Assembly (NCBI GenBank): GCA_004802725.1
Contig: SGPM01000009.1
Coordinates: 1-64,000 of the forward strand
Direction of reading: 5' to 3'
Length of the DNA stretch: 64,000 nt
From: Antrodiella citrinella
Taxonomy: Eukaryota > Basidiomycota > Agaricomycetes > Polyporales > Steccherinaceae
Each line of letters starts with the position of its first letter. Position 1 is the stretch's first letter. A program made the position numbers and the translations under genes. Positions 33,221 to 44,698 of this stretch are shown here, piece by piece. The notes below the pieces were generated by a model. It searched no databases and was not told where the DNA came from. It saw only the letters and a program-made list of their open reading frames with translations.

Positions 33221-35947
33221 TCACTCCAGAGCGTCCACGGCTGAATCCAGCACCACCTTCGGCGGTAGAAGCACCCTCCGCTCAAATACATCCTGGTTCC
33301 CATTCGACACTTCAAGCTCCGACTCGCCCACCACAGACCCAGTCTTGCTTCTGCGTGTCGTACACTTTAACCCTAGCTCCGTCGTACACAGGACTCTTCC
33401 GCCCTCCGCCTTTGCACCATTCGTGTGTCCGTTGCTATTGCCGTTCCCGTTGGTGACAGCAAGATGCTGGTGGTCCCTGAAGGCATTCAACATATTTCCC
33501 TCCTCGAACACGCCCCCACACTCGACGCTGATCACCTCAAAGCTCGTCGACAAGATTTCCTCGCGCGTCACCCGCGCGAGCTTGCACACCGCTTCGGCGA
33601 TGCGGCGGAGCTGGGCACGGAGCGTCGTGGTGAGCAGCACGGGCACGATCGGGTCTTTCCCTGATGGGTTTTTGCCGTTGCCATTGGGCGGATGGGCAGG
33701 AGGAGGAGTGCAGCCGGAGAGCACGAAGACGGAGGAGGACCAGCGGAGCATGGTGGCGACGAGCTCGGAGAAGGCGTATTGGTCTAGAGCGGGGTAGATG
33801 GAGCGGAGGGAGCGATGAGTGAGGGATCGCCAGCGTGCGGATGTCGGTTGCGGTTCTATGCACGAAAACGCGTTAGATTTGAGATCAATAATAGTTTCAT
33901 ACAAATACAATTACGCACCGTTGTGGTGCAAATGTGCGAAGACGCTTGAAAGAAGGGCGTCCAGCTTGGACGGGAACCCGACACAGAACAGAGAGAGGGA
34001 ACGCGCACAGCACGTCGCCACGCTCGCTTGAAGGGCGAGTTGCACCAGCATTGGGTCTTGCGAGTGATCCCTCGCCGCCAGGATTTTAGCAAAGGCAGGT
34101 CCAAGCCACGGGACGCTGTCCAACATTTCCTGCGTCGGTCCTTGGCGGGTCGGCGTAGAACGTCCATCCCCACCGCCGCCGACAGAGTTCCTGTTCTTTC
34201 TACCTCGTCCACGGCCGCGCCCGCCTCCCGTATTGTTATGATTGGGCACGGGTTTTGGTGTGGGAGGTGGTCTGCGTTCAAAGACGCACGACTCCGTTGC
34301 AGACGCAGCGAAGTGGGTGATCTCGGAGTTGAGGTCCTCGACTGCCTGAATGACTTGCGCGCCAGACCAGCCATCGGTCTTCGTCAAGAAGACATCGAGT
34401 GAACGGAGTTGGGCGAGTTGCTCAGATTCGACGCTTAGAACGGGTGCGCGTGTCTGAGTGAAATCTTTGGTGATGGGTGCTTGGGACTTGCTTCGACGGA
34501 TGTGAGTTTCTGGAGGGGGAGTCCTGGGGGAAGTGATGGCTTCAGGGAGATCTGTGAACGTGGATAGAGGACGAGTGAGGCGAATACTTTGAGAGTTACG
34601 GGACTGCCGCTCTGGGGTACGATCGCGTTCGCGCAGACGTTCCTTGTCTCGTTCTCGTTCGCGTTCACGTTCTCTCTCCCGCTGTCTCTCTCTCTCTCGA
34701 TCCTGCTCCCTCTCGCGCTCCCTCTCCCGTTCTCGCTCGCGTGTTCTCTCCCTGTCCCTTTCCTCCTCTCGCTCCTGTTCCCGCATCCTCTCCCGTTCTC
34801 GTTCCTTCTCGCGCTCTCTCTCCCTGTCTCTCTCCCTTTCACGTTCCCGACTCCTCTCCCTTTCGCGTTCCCTCTCTCTCTCCTTTTCCACGCTCCGCTC
34901 TCTCTCTCTGCTCTGCTCCCGCTCCTTGTCCAAGTTCCTCTCCTGCTCGCGCTCCGCCAAGATGCGATCTCTCTCCTTCTGCAACACCTCGATCTCGCGA
35001 TCGCGTAACCGCATCAGGTCCTGCACCTCCCGCAGCGTCTTCTCCAGCTGCTTGCATCGCTCAGAGGGTTTCATCTCGTCTTTTTCCCGCTCTCGTTCGC
35101 GTTCGCGTTCCCGGTGCTTCTCGTAAGCGTATCGGGTATAGTCGTAGTCCTGAGGACGGTCGTTCTCCTTCGTCCGTGTGCGTGTCGATACGGTCGACGG
35201 TGTGGTGGTAACTTTGATAGTAGGTACAGCGCCGCGCGCTGTGGTGCTGGTATGCTCAGAATAGCGTGTAGATGCGCGAGATGCAGCCCGTCGTGGTCCT
35301 TCGTTAGTGTCGTGATAATGAGAAGCAACCTCGCTGGGAGGTTTCAGATGTCGCGAGGACGACGAAGACGCCAGAGGCGGAGGATGTTTGTCTAGAGTAT
35401 GATGAGTGGTCGTCCTCGTCGTAGAAGCACGAGAAAGAGACCGTCTCGGGTAATTCAAATTGCCAGGTTCAGGTTGCGTGACGGCGCTAACGGAGGTCGT
35501 GTACGTAAACGCGCTGGTTGTTCGTCGCCTTATCGGAGGTGCCCTCACGCTACCTCCTCCTGCGTGTTTAGTATCCGTGGTTTCGATAATGGTCGTGCAA
35601 GCTTTTGTGGTTGTAGTAGTCGTCGCGAGATTCTCGGTGTGGCTTAGGAGGACTGAAGCAGAGGGAGGGGTGCGTGCGGAGGGAGGGGGAGGTTGAGGAA
35701 GGGCACGTGGGGAGGAATCCCGGGACAGAGTCTGTTGACGCTCTTTGCGTTCAGCGGTGGCTAGGCGGAGACGCAGTGTGTTGTATTCGCGCGTGAGGCG
35801 TGCAACGGGATCGACGGGTGTAGGGGGAGGCTGTGTGGAGTCCTTTGGACTAGGTAAGGTTATGTGTTGATTGGTTTGTTGTGAATCGTAGGAGCCTCGT
35901 AGAGCAAGAAGCTCGAGAGGGCTATGTGCTGGAATTTGTATGTGCAT
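33221..35947 (-). CDS. R/E-rich coiled-coil protein, conserved in agaricomycetes, function unknown
   Basis: Two exons (35947-33919, 33855-33221; intron gtgcgt...gcatag) give 887 aa. The order is: N-terminal helix with PVARLTREYNTLRLRLATAE; a Ser/Thr-rich linker; a coiled coil (CKQLEKTLREVQDLMRLRDR); about 110 residues of almost pure Arg-Glu repeats; then an ordered domain beginning RSLDVFLTKTDGWSGAQVIQ and AVEDLNSEITHFAASATE, continuing through ALDQYAFSELVATMLRWSSS to LRRIAEAVCKLARVTREEIL. The ordered half recurs, to my recollection, in mushroom genomes as uncharacterised proteins. ATG 35945-35947 (MHIQIPAHSPLE) is the first Met; the ORF extends upstream only through a GTG. No enzymatic motif seen. 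Long antisense ORFs over the R/E tract are shadows. Confidence 0.75.
34600..35115 (-). repeat. Arg-Glu codon repeat tract
   Basis: Simple-sequence DNA (CTCTC/GTTCGCG-like on the forward strand) encoding RERERERER-type dipeptide repeats inside the R/E-rich gene. Such tracts form single alpha helices or RNA-binding RE domains and are prone to length change by slippage. Confidence 0.8.
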
Positions 35948-37391
35948 GGTCAGTGGTAGTAAGAGAATGGGGCAGAAGGCAAGACATACCTGGAAGATAT
36001 GTACTTTTGTATATCCGTGTCTAGGAAGCACGGCAGCTGACGCAGGCGCAGAAGAGGTGAGGTGAGGACTTGGAGGGAGGCAGACGAAAAGAGTCTGAGC
36101 AGCCTGAATCGCTGGAAGTGAGGATCAGCTAGACCTGTCCGATTCTCATGTTCGATGGCCATCTGCTCTCGTGTACAGGGCGTTCGATTTCCACCACTTG
36201 CAGAGAAGGCATGCATGACCTCGAGGCTAACATGTGTAGATGGAGGGTTGTGATGAGCGGCAAATATCGGACGTTGCCTCATTGTCAATGACTCAGGAGA
36301 AGACTTGGCGATAAATATGGAATGGATGTCTTCTATATGTTGAATCTACATACATACAATGATTAGTGTAGATAGACGAGAAGAGGGTAGCGGTACGAGT
36401 AAGAAGCTTGGGTAGGTTTCTCCGGAATGTTGTACCAATGAACCGCAGCCGGTCGGACCAACACGTTCGGAACACGAACCACAAACTCATCACAGAGCCT
36501 CTCGAACATCCATGTGTGGTTCAGGATAAGCGAAGGCTATTGTGAACGGGCAATTCAAATTACAACACCCACCGGGATCTATGACGCCTCAGATGGCAGA
36601 TGTAAGGTGAGATGTAAGGTGAAAATGAAGGCCAAGTAATACCCAAAGGAGAGACGGAGGGCGTGATCGTCGATTCTCAAACGATCCGGATGGCTAGGCA
36701 GATTGCACAAGTGGGTGCATGGTGTGATGTGCGAGGTGAAGTGGACAGGTATGTGCACTGCGCCACGACAGATTCGGACCAATGACTCGGTATGACGCAG
36801 CTTCTAGCATGCTGCACGAGACATCGATGAAGACACGGAAAGCAATCAAGGTGAAATGGCGGATGTTCGCTGCACGATGCATGCTGTGTTCATTCCCGCC
36901 GGGGTAGAATCCTAACCATGTACGTATAATAGGAGTGACCTTGCTGCGTTGACTGTCAGAGTTCGAACACCAGAGATATTCGTCGAACATACCAAAATCG
37001 CAGTCTCGATTGGAATGTCGCTGTTCACGACGACGATGTTCGAGGTCGAAGAGGGTCGAAGAGACTCGGAGTGAACAGACGCGCCTGTGAGCAAACGTGT
37101 GCAAACATGTACGTAAACAATTGAGGCGTGTTTCTGCGGCATCTGCCCATCACAGCTCTCTCTCGTCCGCAAAGGGTTCGGGCGTCCTCGAGGTTCAAGG
37201 TGGGAATGCATGCCATACCGTGAAAAATTCTACCGCATGTCCCTCTTTCTTCCTCTTTTCCGACATACATAAACCGCCGCGCACCTCCTGCCCATCTACC
37301 CACCCATCTACACGATTGTGACGACACTTCACCGCGTACGCACCCATCTATCATCTACCATCCACAATCTCGGTACACGACATTCCCATTC
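35948..37391. other. Divergent intergenic region, about 1.4 kb
   Basis: Between the starts of the R/E-rich gene and the Hsp70-like gene. It holds short ORFs only. A small imperfect direct repeat (agatgtaaggtgagatgtaaggtg, near 36600) is visible. A leader exon for the R/E-rich gene may lie here (acceptor ttccag near 35990). Confidence 0.4.
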
Positions 37392-40300
37392 ATGAAGCCC
37401 GCTTCGGGCACCCGGAAACCCTATACGGGAGGGACGCGTAGTCTCGTCCTCGCGCTCGACATCGGAACCACTTTCAGCGGTGTATCATATGCTATACTAG
37501 AACCCGGGGAGGTCCCCAAGATCCATGGTGTAACTCGGTGCGTCCCCCTCATCATCAACCCGCTGCTGTGAAGATCTAACGCGCGGGGGACAGATTCCCT
37601 GGACAAGAACATGTAGCCGGAAACTCGAAGATCCCTTCTATCATGTATTATGACAGACACGGTGTAATGAAGGCTGCCGGTGCAGAGGCGGACGGCGCCT
37701 CTGTGCTCGCACAAGCAGAAGACGAAGGCTGGATAAAGACAGAATTGTGAGTCTTTGCAGTATACTCGATCCTCAGTCTCTCATACGATTGCCCAGGTTT
37801 AAACTACGTCTCCGGCCGCATACAATGACTCTCAAAATGAACGGCATGCGTCTTTCATCTCTTCCCCGCGGAAAGTCCGCGGTCGAAGTCTTCGGTGACT
37901 TCTTGCAATACCTCTTCCGATGCACCCGTTCTTTTATCATCGATACCCACGCAAATGGCCAGGCCTTATGGCATGCGGTCGAACACGATATTCAATTGGT
38001 TTTGAGCCATCCCAATGGCTGGGAAGGTGCTCAGCAGACGAAGATGAGGAGGGCGGCGGTGTATGGCGGATTGATACCTGATACAGATGAGGGGAAGTCG
38101 AGGATTAGATTTGTGACGGAGGGTGAAGCAAGTTTGCACGCGTGTGTGTTGAATGGGTTAGCTGCGGATGTGCTATCTGTGAGTGTGATCAGGCTCGAGG
38201 ATGTCCATGCATCATGTCATGCTAACGCCGTATATGTTCCAAAGCAGAGTCCGTCTGGACATGGATTCATCGTTGCTGATGCGGGAGGAGGTACGCTCGA
38301 TATCAGCACATACGCCATTCGGGGTACTTCTCCACTTGTGATCGAGGAGATTGCTCCTCCGGACTGTATGTTGTCAAACTCGCATCTCGAATTGCACTTA
38401 TCTCCTCGCAGGTGTTTTCGCTGGCTCGGTATTCGTTAGCAGACGCGCTCGTGCGTTCTTTGAGGGTCAGTATTCATATATCTCGGTCGTTGCCATGTTC
38501 TGACGCCACAGTTCCCAGAGAAACTTAAGAGCTCGAAATATGGAACACCTGACTCGTTGGATCATATCACCAAGAGGTTCGATGAGACTACCAAACGTCT
38601 GTTCCGCGACAACAAGGAACTTCAGTTTGTTCCCTTTGGTTCGCCATTGGACAAAGACCCAGTCGCTGGTATTCGTGGAGGGCAGCTGAAGCTCACGGGG
38701 TAAGCCGACCTGTTGCCCTCGAATATCAGTGGCGTAACTCGTGCTTGATCCACAGATTGGAGGTCGCTGCCCTCTTTGAGCCATCAGTTCAGGCGGCCAT
38801 TGCGTCCATCAAGTCACAGATCCAAGCCTCTGGAGGCCAAGTCCGAGTACGTTGAGATCTCTTATGTCATTTTTGAATGCGTCTGATCGTAGTTTCTAGT
38901 CTGTATGGTTGGTTGGAGGTTTTGCTGCAAGCCCTTGGCTCTTTAGCCAGTTGCAGGAACATCTTACGCCGTTGGGAGTGATCGTCAGTCGACCGGATAC
39001 TCAAACGTGCGTTTTCACCCATTTTGCACCATTAATCAAAGTCTCACATACATGGAGTACAGCTCCAAAGCTGTAGCGGATGGTGCCATCGGTTTCTACT
39101 GCGATCATCACGTCTCAGCTCGCATGTCCAAGTTCATGTACGGTGTTGAGTACCTTCGGGAGTTCGATGGCAATGACGAAGATCACATCTCGAGGAAACA
39201 CCGTTTGTTCGAGTTGCCGTCTGGACCGAAGTTGTTGCCAGATGCGTTTGATTGTATTCTAGCGCGAGTAAGTCCGCACTCTCTTTTCGAATCTCATATG
39301 TGATGCTTATGCGTTAACCCTAGAGCGTGAAAGTAAAGGAGTCTACCGTGTTCAGCCGCAAATACTGCACTGAGGTGACGAACTTAACCACGTTGTCCGT
39401 TTTCGAGGTGGAGTTATGGTGTTTCAGAGGTGGGGACACTGTACCGAAGTGGATTCTGCGGGACGCAGGTGAGCCTTGTATGGTATACGTATACATTTAT
39501 CATGATGCTTACAATGAACTAGACCACTTCTCCACTCTTTGCTATGTTCGAGCGGATTTGTCGCCTTTGGCGGGCAGTGCCCAGCCGAAGCAGGGAAGGA
39601 ACGGCAAGACATACTGGACGATTGTGTTCAGTATCGAGATCCACTTTGGTCTGACTGAGTTCAGAGCCAGAATTAAATGGACGGACAGTGGCAAGCTTAG
39701 ATAGTGCGTTTATTTCACTGTCCCGCCATTTATCTTACTGACAGTTAATCTTTGCGTCAGTGGACCTGCTTCCATCGTATACAACGAGGGTGGTCATCGT
39801 GCAGTAGAAGATATCGAGCCCGACAGTCTTCCTGACGACGAACCAGGCTTGAATGCCTACTCTCACCCGCATTCCGAGAAACAGAAGTCTTATGCTTCCT
39901 CTCGCGCGCCTTCTCGCGACCCTATGCCCACTACATCCCGGAGTCTGTCGTATTCCTCTTCGCACGCTCCTTCCGTGCGCGACGTCCCACCTGCCGTCGA
40001 GTTCCCCGTTGCCAAGTCTGCTGTTTCTACGCGCAGACCAAGCATCGACGGCAGTAAGATCTACGACTACGATCGCAAGTCGTCCACTACTTCTCGTCCG
40101 GACGAGATCAACTGGCGCGAGCGCGAAGGTCATAGCCGAGCTGGCAGTATTGCAGACAAGGGCAAAGAACGCGACAGATCCATTCCGACCGAGCGCGATA
40201 GATCTATTCCTACCGAACGCGACAGATCCATCTATTCTGACCGTGATCGCGATAGGTCTATACCATCTGAACGTGACAGGTCATTGCCTACTGGGATGCC

Positions 40301-43300
40301 AGAGAGGATCAGCGAGAGGGACAGGCTGGCCAATCTCTCCTCCCGGAGCAACGCTACCGCCAGACTCTCTGACCAGCTCACGTCCGTTTGGGGTGCGTCC
40401 AACCCTTCCACTCAGCCGTCTAAGCAGCCGACGCCTTCTGCGTCTCCACGGTTCGAGTCCGCCCAGTTCGATGTACCTACTCCCAGAGAGATCAGGCAGT
40501 CAACGCATGCCAGTGTACCGCCAACGCCTAAGGAGACCAGACCAGCCTCCCCTCAGGTCGAGGTCAAGACGCCTACGGCACAATCCATCCCGGCTGTGTA
40601 TCGGACTCCGACTGCTGCGTCCAAGTATGCGACACCTGCTGTGTCGAAGGCCCCTACTGCCGTGGCATCCAAGGCACCTACTGCTGCCGTATCTAGAGCT
40701 CCTACTACCGTTGTATCCAGAGCTCCCACCGCTGCTGTGTCGAGAGCTCCTACTGCTACTGCATCGAAAGTTCCTACACCTGCTGTCACTCCGAAGATCA
40801 TCACGCCCCAACCGCCGCCAGCCGTTCTTGAGCCCGAGCCCGAATCTCCAGCCCCAGCCCCAGCTCCTGGTTGGGGAGGCTCCAAGCTTTCGACTGCATC
40901 TCGCGCCGCCTCGAAGGCAGCGTCCAAAGCGCCTACGCCGCTTGCCACCTCCAAGATCGGGACACCGCGGGCTATGTCCAAGGTCAACACACCTACCACT
41001 GAGCGAAATGATCCATGGGGCGCCGAGCCTTCTAGTGCTACGTTCGACGGTGGTGCAACGACGCCCAAGCCACCCACTCCGAGATTCGAAGCTGTCATTC
41101 CTACGCATGTGGAAGAGCCTGCACCGCCAGCGCCGGAACCTGTCGTTCTTCCTACACCCAAGATACCTACGCCCAAGTTGCCGTCTTCTAAGGCGATCAG
41201 TCCTAAAGCTGCGAACACCAAGCTTCCCAGTCCGAAGTCCTCTGGTTCCAAGGTTCCCAGTCCCAAGCTTGGAGTCCCCAGTCCGAAGATCTCTTCTAAG
41301 GCCCCTAGTCCCAAGCTCAGTGGCCACAGTCCCAACGTACTCTCGAGAGACCTTCCGCCGTCCGCGTCGGACCCGCTTGATTTCAAGTCGTCGAGCCTCT
41401 TGGACGCCACCAACCCTATCTCCAATTCGCTCTTTGGTGATGTCACAGTGAATAATGCGAACACCGTAGATAGCGGCTGGGGCGGAGGTGGAAACGATAC
41501 CCTCGATTGGGGTTCGGGTAAAGTAGCGCCAGCATCTACGGGTGCGGCGAAGATGGACGACTTATGGGGTGCAGACAAGCAAGACGAAACGGGCGGCGGC
41601 TTCTCGGACTTCCTGACCACTGGCGGAACTACGAACGATGGCAAGTGGAGTCCGACGGGTATGTCGAAGACCAACAGCGAGAGTGGTGAGAAGAAGAAAG
41701 AGACACGCAGGGAGAAAGAGGCGAGGGAGAAAGCGGAGAGAGAGAGGAAAGAGAGGGAGAGGGAGAGGGATGAGAAGGAGAAGGAGGCGAGAGATAGGGA
41801 GGAGAGAGAAAAGGAGGAGAAAGCTGCAGAAGAGAAGAAAGCTGTAGAGAAGAAAGCCGCAGAGGAAAAGAAAGCCGCAGAGGAGAAGGCGGCGACTTCA
41901 GCTTCTTTCGGGCGTGGAAGTACTGGTCTTGGCTGGGGCGTCGCCAAAAGTATCGGGGCAGCTGCTGGGAGCGCCACGAGTGGTCCTCTTGTTGGACTCT
42001 CAAGTTTCGGCTCATCCTTGGGATGGGGAGCTTCGAATTTCAAAGGGGCCGCTGCGTCCGTGTTCGGAGATGCCTTCTCGTCTTCAAACCCAGAGACACC
42101 CGCCGCGGACGAATCTTCTCATGCTCACAAGTCGCCGTCTGCAACTGTGGAAATCGCCAAGGCACCTTCGCCTAAGGCCGACCCGGTATCGCTCTTTGAG
42201 GACCCTGCCAAAATAGGATCAGGACGGGGCGCTTCAGAGAAGAGGTTAAGTATTGAATGGGGTGTTCCGCCTGCTACGGAACCCGCTGCCACTCCTGGAT
42301 GGGGATCGGCGACGAAGAAGAAGAGTGGCTGGGGTGCCGCAAGCTCACTGACTGTCGACCCTACTCCTACTACCGCGGAACCTGCGGCCGAAGTAGGATG
42401 GGGTTCTACGGCAAAGGCTCCTAGCTGGGGCGCAGTGACTTCACCCGCCGTCGACACTGCTTCCGCTGCTGCGCCTGCTGGGAGCCTTGGATGGGGCTCT
42501 ACGGCGCCGAAGAAGTCTGGCTGGGGCGCATCAAGCACACTTGGGTTCGGTACGGGCATCACCTCTGCATTCGGCAATATCACCCCTTCTGTGAACGCCA
42601 CCGACGTTGCGAAGGAGAAGGAGGAGGCTGAAAAGAAAGAGAAGGAGGAGCAGGCGCAGAAGGAGCAGGAAGAGAAAGAGAGAGAGCGGTTGGAGAAGGA
42701 GCAGAAGGAGCAGAAGGAGCAGAAGGAGCAGAAGGAGGCAGAGGCCTCACAGAACGCGGAGGTCGCTGAACCGGAAGAGCCTGAGTTCCCTGTCTTCATG
42801 AGCGCCGCACAGAAGAAGAAGCTCAAGACACAGCAAGCCAAGGAGAAGAAAGAAAAGGAGGAGAGGGAGAAGCGAGAAAAGAAGCAAGAGCAAGAGAAGG
42901 AAGAGGAGGCGGCTCTCGAGGCGGCGCAGAAGGCCAATGAAGCTACGTTGACGCTTGACACCGACCCCGCTACGCTGGACGAACCGAACAATGCGGGTGA
43001 CCCGGCTCCTGGGACCGCTGTTGAATCTGGATTTGAGACGGCTGAGGTGGATGGACCAGAGTTCCCTGTCTTCATGAACGCTGCACAGAAGAAGAAGATC
43101 AAAGCGCAAAAAACCAAGGAGAAGAAGGAGAAAGAAGAAAAGGAGAAGCGAGAGTTAAGGGAGAAGGAGGAGCAGGAAGAGGCAGCTCTGTTGGAGGCAA
43201 TGGCTCAACCAAGCAACGAGACACCGGTGGATACCACAATACCCCCACCCGCTCCAGAAGCCGTTGTGGAATTAAGCACAGAAGGTCCCGAGGAGAAGAA

Positions 43301-43427
43301 TGATGAGGGAGACGGAGTAGCAGGCGACGCTGAAGCCGAGGAGGAGGAAGGAGCGGGGGGTCCAATGGCGAAGGCGGCTGCCAACGTTAACACCAAAGGG
43401 AAGAAGAAGAAGGGTAAAAAGAAATGA
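37392..43427 (+). CDS. Hsp70-like ATPase fused to a long WG-repeat disordered tail
   Basis: Twelve exons sum to 1,811 codons without a frame break. Residues 1 to about 600 are an Hsp70-12-type ATPase: phosphate-1 loop LALDIGTTFSGVSY, phosphate-2 VADAGGGTLDISTY, adenosine motif VWLVGGFAASPWLF, then a beta-rich part ending KWTDSGKLRYGPASIVYNE. The last intron (39704-39760) joins this directly to a 3.67-kb exon with no stop or ATG at the junction. The tail holds ERDRSIPT repeats, SKAPT/SRAPT repeats, K-PSPK repeats, coiled coils and 15 WG dipeptides (15 of the 17 tail tryptophans). Two copies of EFPVFM(S/N)AAQKKK(L/I)K and a Lys-rich end follow. Hsp70-like ATPases are common in agaricomycetes; the tail recalls Argonaute-hook GW proteins. 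If the last intron is retained, TAG 39702-39704 gives a stand-alone ATPase. Reverse-strand ORFs here are shadows. Confidence 0.8.
40160..40290 (+). repeat. Tandem 24-27 bp repeat encoding ERDRSIPT
   Basis: Four to five imperfect direct repeats (gaacgcgacagatccattcc and variants) in the tail of the Hsp70/WG gene. They encode ERDRSIPT, ERDRSIYS, DRDRSIPS and similar. It is a coding minisatellite. Confidence 0.7.
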
Positions 43428-43593
43428 TCTTTTGTCTTGCTCCGTTATGTTTCTTGCTTCGCTTTCCGCGGTACATGCTTTCAGTTTCAACGATTTCGTG
43501 TCTGTATATTACAATGGCTGGACAGAATTACATGGGATCCTTATGGGTTACAAAAGCGTATGGAAAATGAAACGTACGACGCAAGCTATTCGC
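43428..43593. terminator. Short convergent intergenic space
   Basis: Only 166 bases separate the Hsp70/WG stop from the stop of the reverse-strand Gly/Met-rich gene, so both transcripts must terminate or overlap here. No discrete terminator motif is assigned. Confidence 0.3.
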
Positions 43594-44433
43594 TCAATGC
43601 ATACCCCCAAACCCATCACCTCCCATGCCCATTCCTCTCGTCATACGTCTCCCAATCTCCGGTGACCCCATGTTCATGCCACCCATTCCATCGGCAGGGA
43701 GACCCATCCCACCCATGCGCATGGGCGACGCCATATGCTGATCAGTTCCTCCATTGCCATAGTACTGATTTGGAGGCATAGGTGCGATCCCTCCGGCGAA
43801 ATGTCCAGGCATTCCTTGGCCTGACGCAAATTGGCCGCTACCGTGCGGTCGAGGAGAGAATCCAGCGTGACTTTGTGCCGCTTGCGTCAAACCATGGCTA
43901 CGTCTCGTCTGTGGCGTGCCAGGACCACCGTCAGGGGCTTGAGACGGTCGGTCGTTGTGGGATGGCTCTGCGTTCTCATCTCCTTCGCGATTCTCCTTCA
44001 GGTATTCCATCAGTGGAGATGGGTCATAGTGCAAATCTGAACGTTCATCGACCATGAACCTTCGAAAGATACACCGCCAGAAAGTAAGAAATATGGATAT
44101 AAGTCGAGTTCGTCTTTACGCACTGTTGTGTACCAATGTCCCACTGCGGCCCTCGCTCTGCCCTTGCAGTCATCAGGAGAGAGTTCCAATCCGAAGCACT
44201 TTCCTACGAGATATTATTGTCATTTCGGCGTTTACAATTGCGCATAGCACACTCACTATTGCTTGGGCAAGGATATTCGTTGGTTCATACGCTGTCTGAC
44301 GAACATCAACGCGAACACGTTGCTCGCGAGCCAATGTTTCAACTTGTGCTGTAAGAGCCGGTCCTATGCGCTGTGAATTATGTCGGGGAACCTGCACTTT
44401 GACAGCACGAACAGCTTTGTTTGACGGAGACAT
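43594..44433 (-). CDS. Hypothetical protein with Gly/Met-rich tail (240 aa)
   Basis: Three exons (44433-44257, 44203-44124, 44059-43594) sum to 241 codons. The first 95 residues look ordered: VRAVKVQVPRHNSQRIGPAL, TAQVETLAREQRVRVDVRQT, then AYEPTNILAQAIESASDW and ARAERGPQWDIGTQQFMVDE. The rest is low complexity, rich in Gly, Met, Pro and Asn (MRMGGMGLPADGMGGMNMGS). No signal peptide or known domain is recognised. The tail resembles that of the RRM protein at 17310-19038, suggesting an RNA- or condensate-related role, but that is only compositional. Confidence 0.65.
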
Positions 44434-44698
44434 GGCACGAGGGTTATGTACGGCGTGCAATCGTGTTGAGTCAAAGTAACAGAGACGCTACTCACCGCCG
44501 CGGTGGCTGTGCTATTCGGTACGCGGTCGGATTTGGTAGGGCAAGTAACTTATGCAACGCAGATGTACCAGAATATCATGGAGAAAATGTATGCCGTAGT
44601 TATACAAGAGCTGTACAAGACTAAAAAGGGCACGAGTAGTCACTCCATGATTTGTAGTGATGTGACTAGTTAGAAGAAAGTACTGCCATTCACCAAAT

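Noticed and set aside
34589..35211. Forward Leu/Ser/Pro-rich ORFs over the R/E tract
   Set aside because: Shadows of the RE repeat; no independent coding signal.
39853..41451. 532-aa forward ORF overlapping the Hsp70/WG tail in another frame
   Set aside because: Leu/Arg/Pro-rich shadow of the GC-rich repetitive coding exon; no domain and no promoter.
40553..42043. 496-aa reverse ORF
   Set aside because: Antisense shadow of the same exon; its Gly/Val/Ala repeats mirror the SKAPT repeats on the coding strand.
42125..43117. 330-aa reverse ORF rich in Ser, Phe and Cys
   Set aside because: Antisense of the Lys/Glu coiled-coil codons; composition explained by complementing AAG/GAG.
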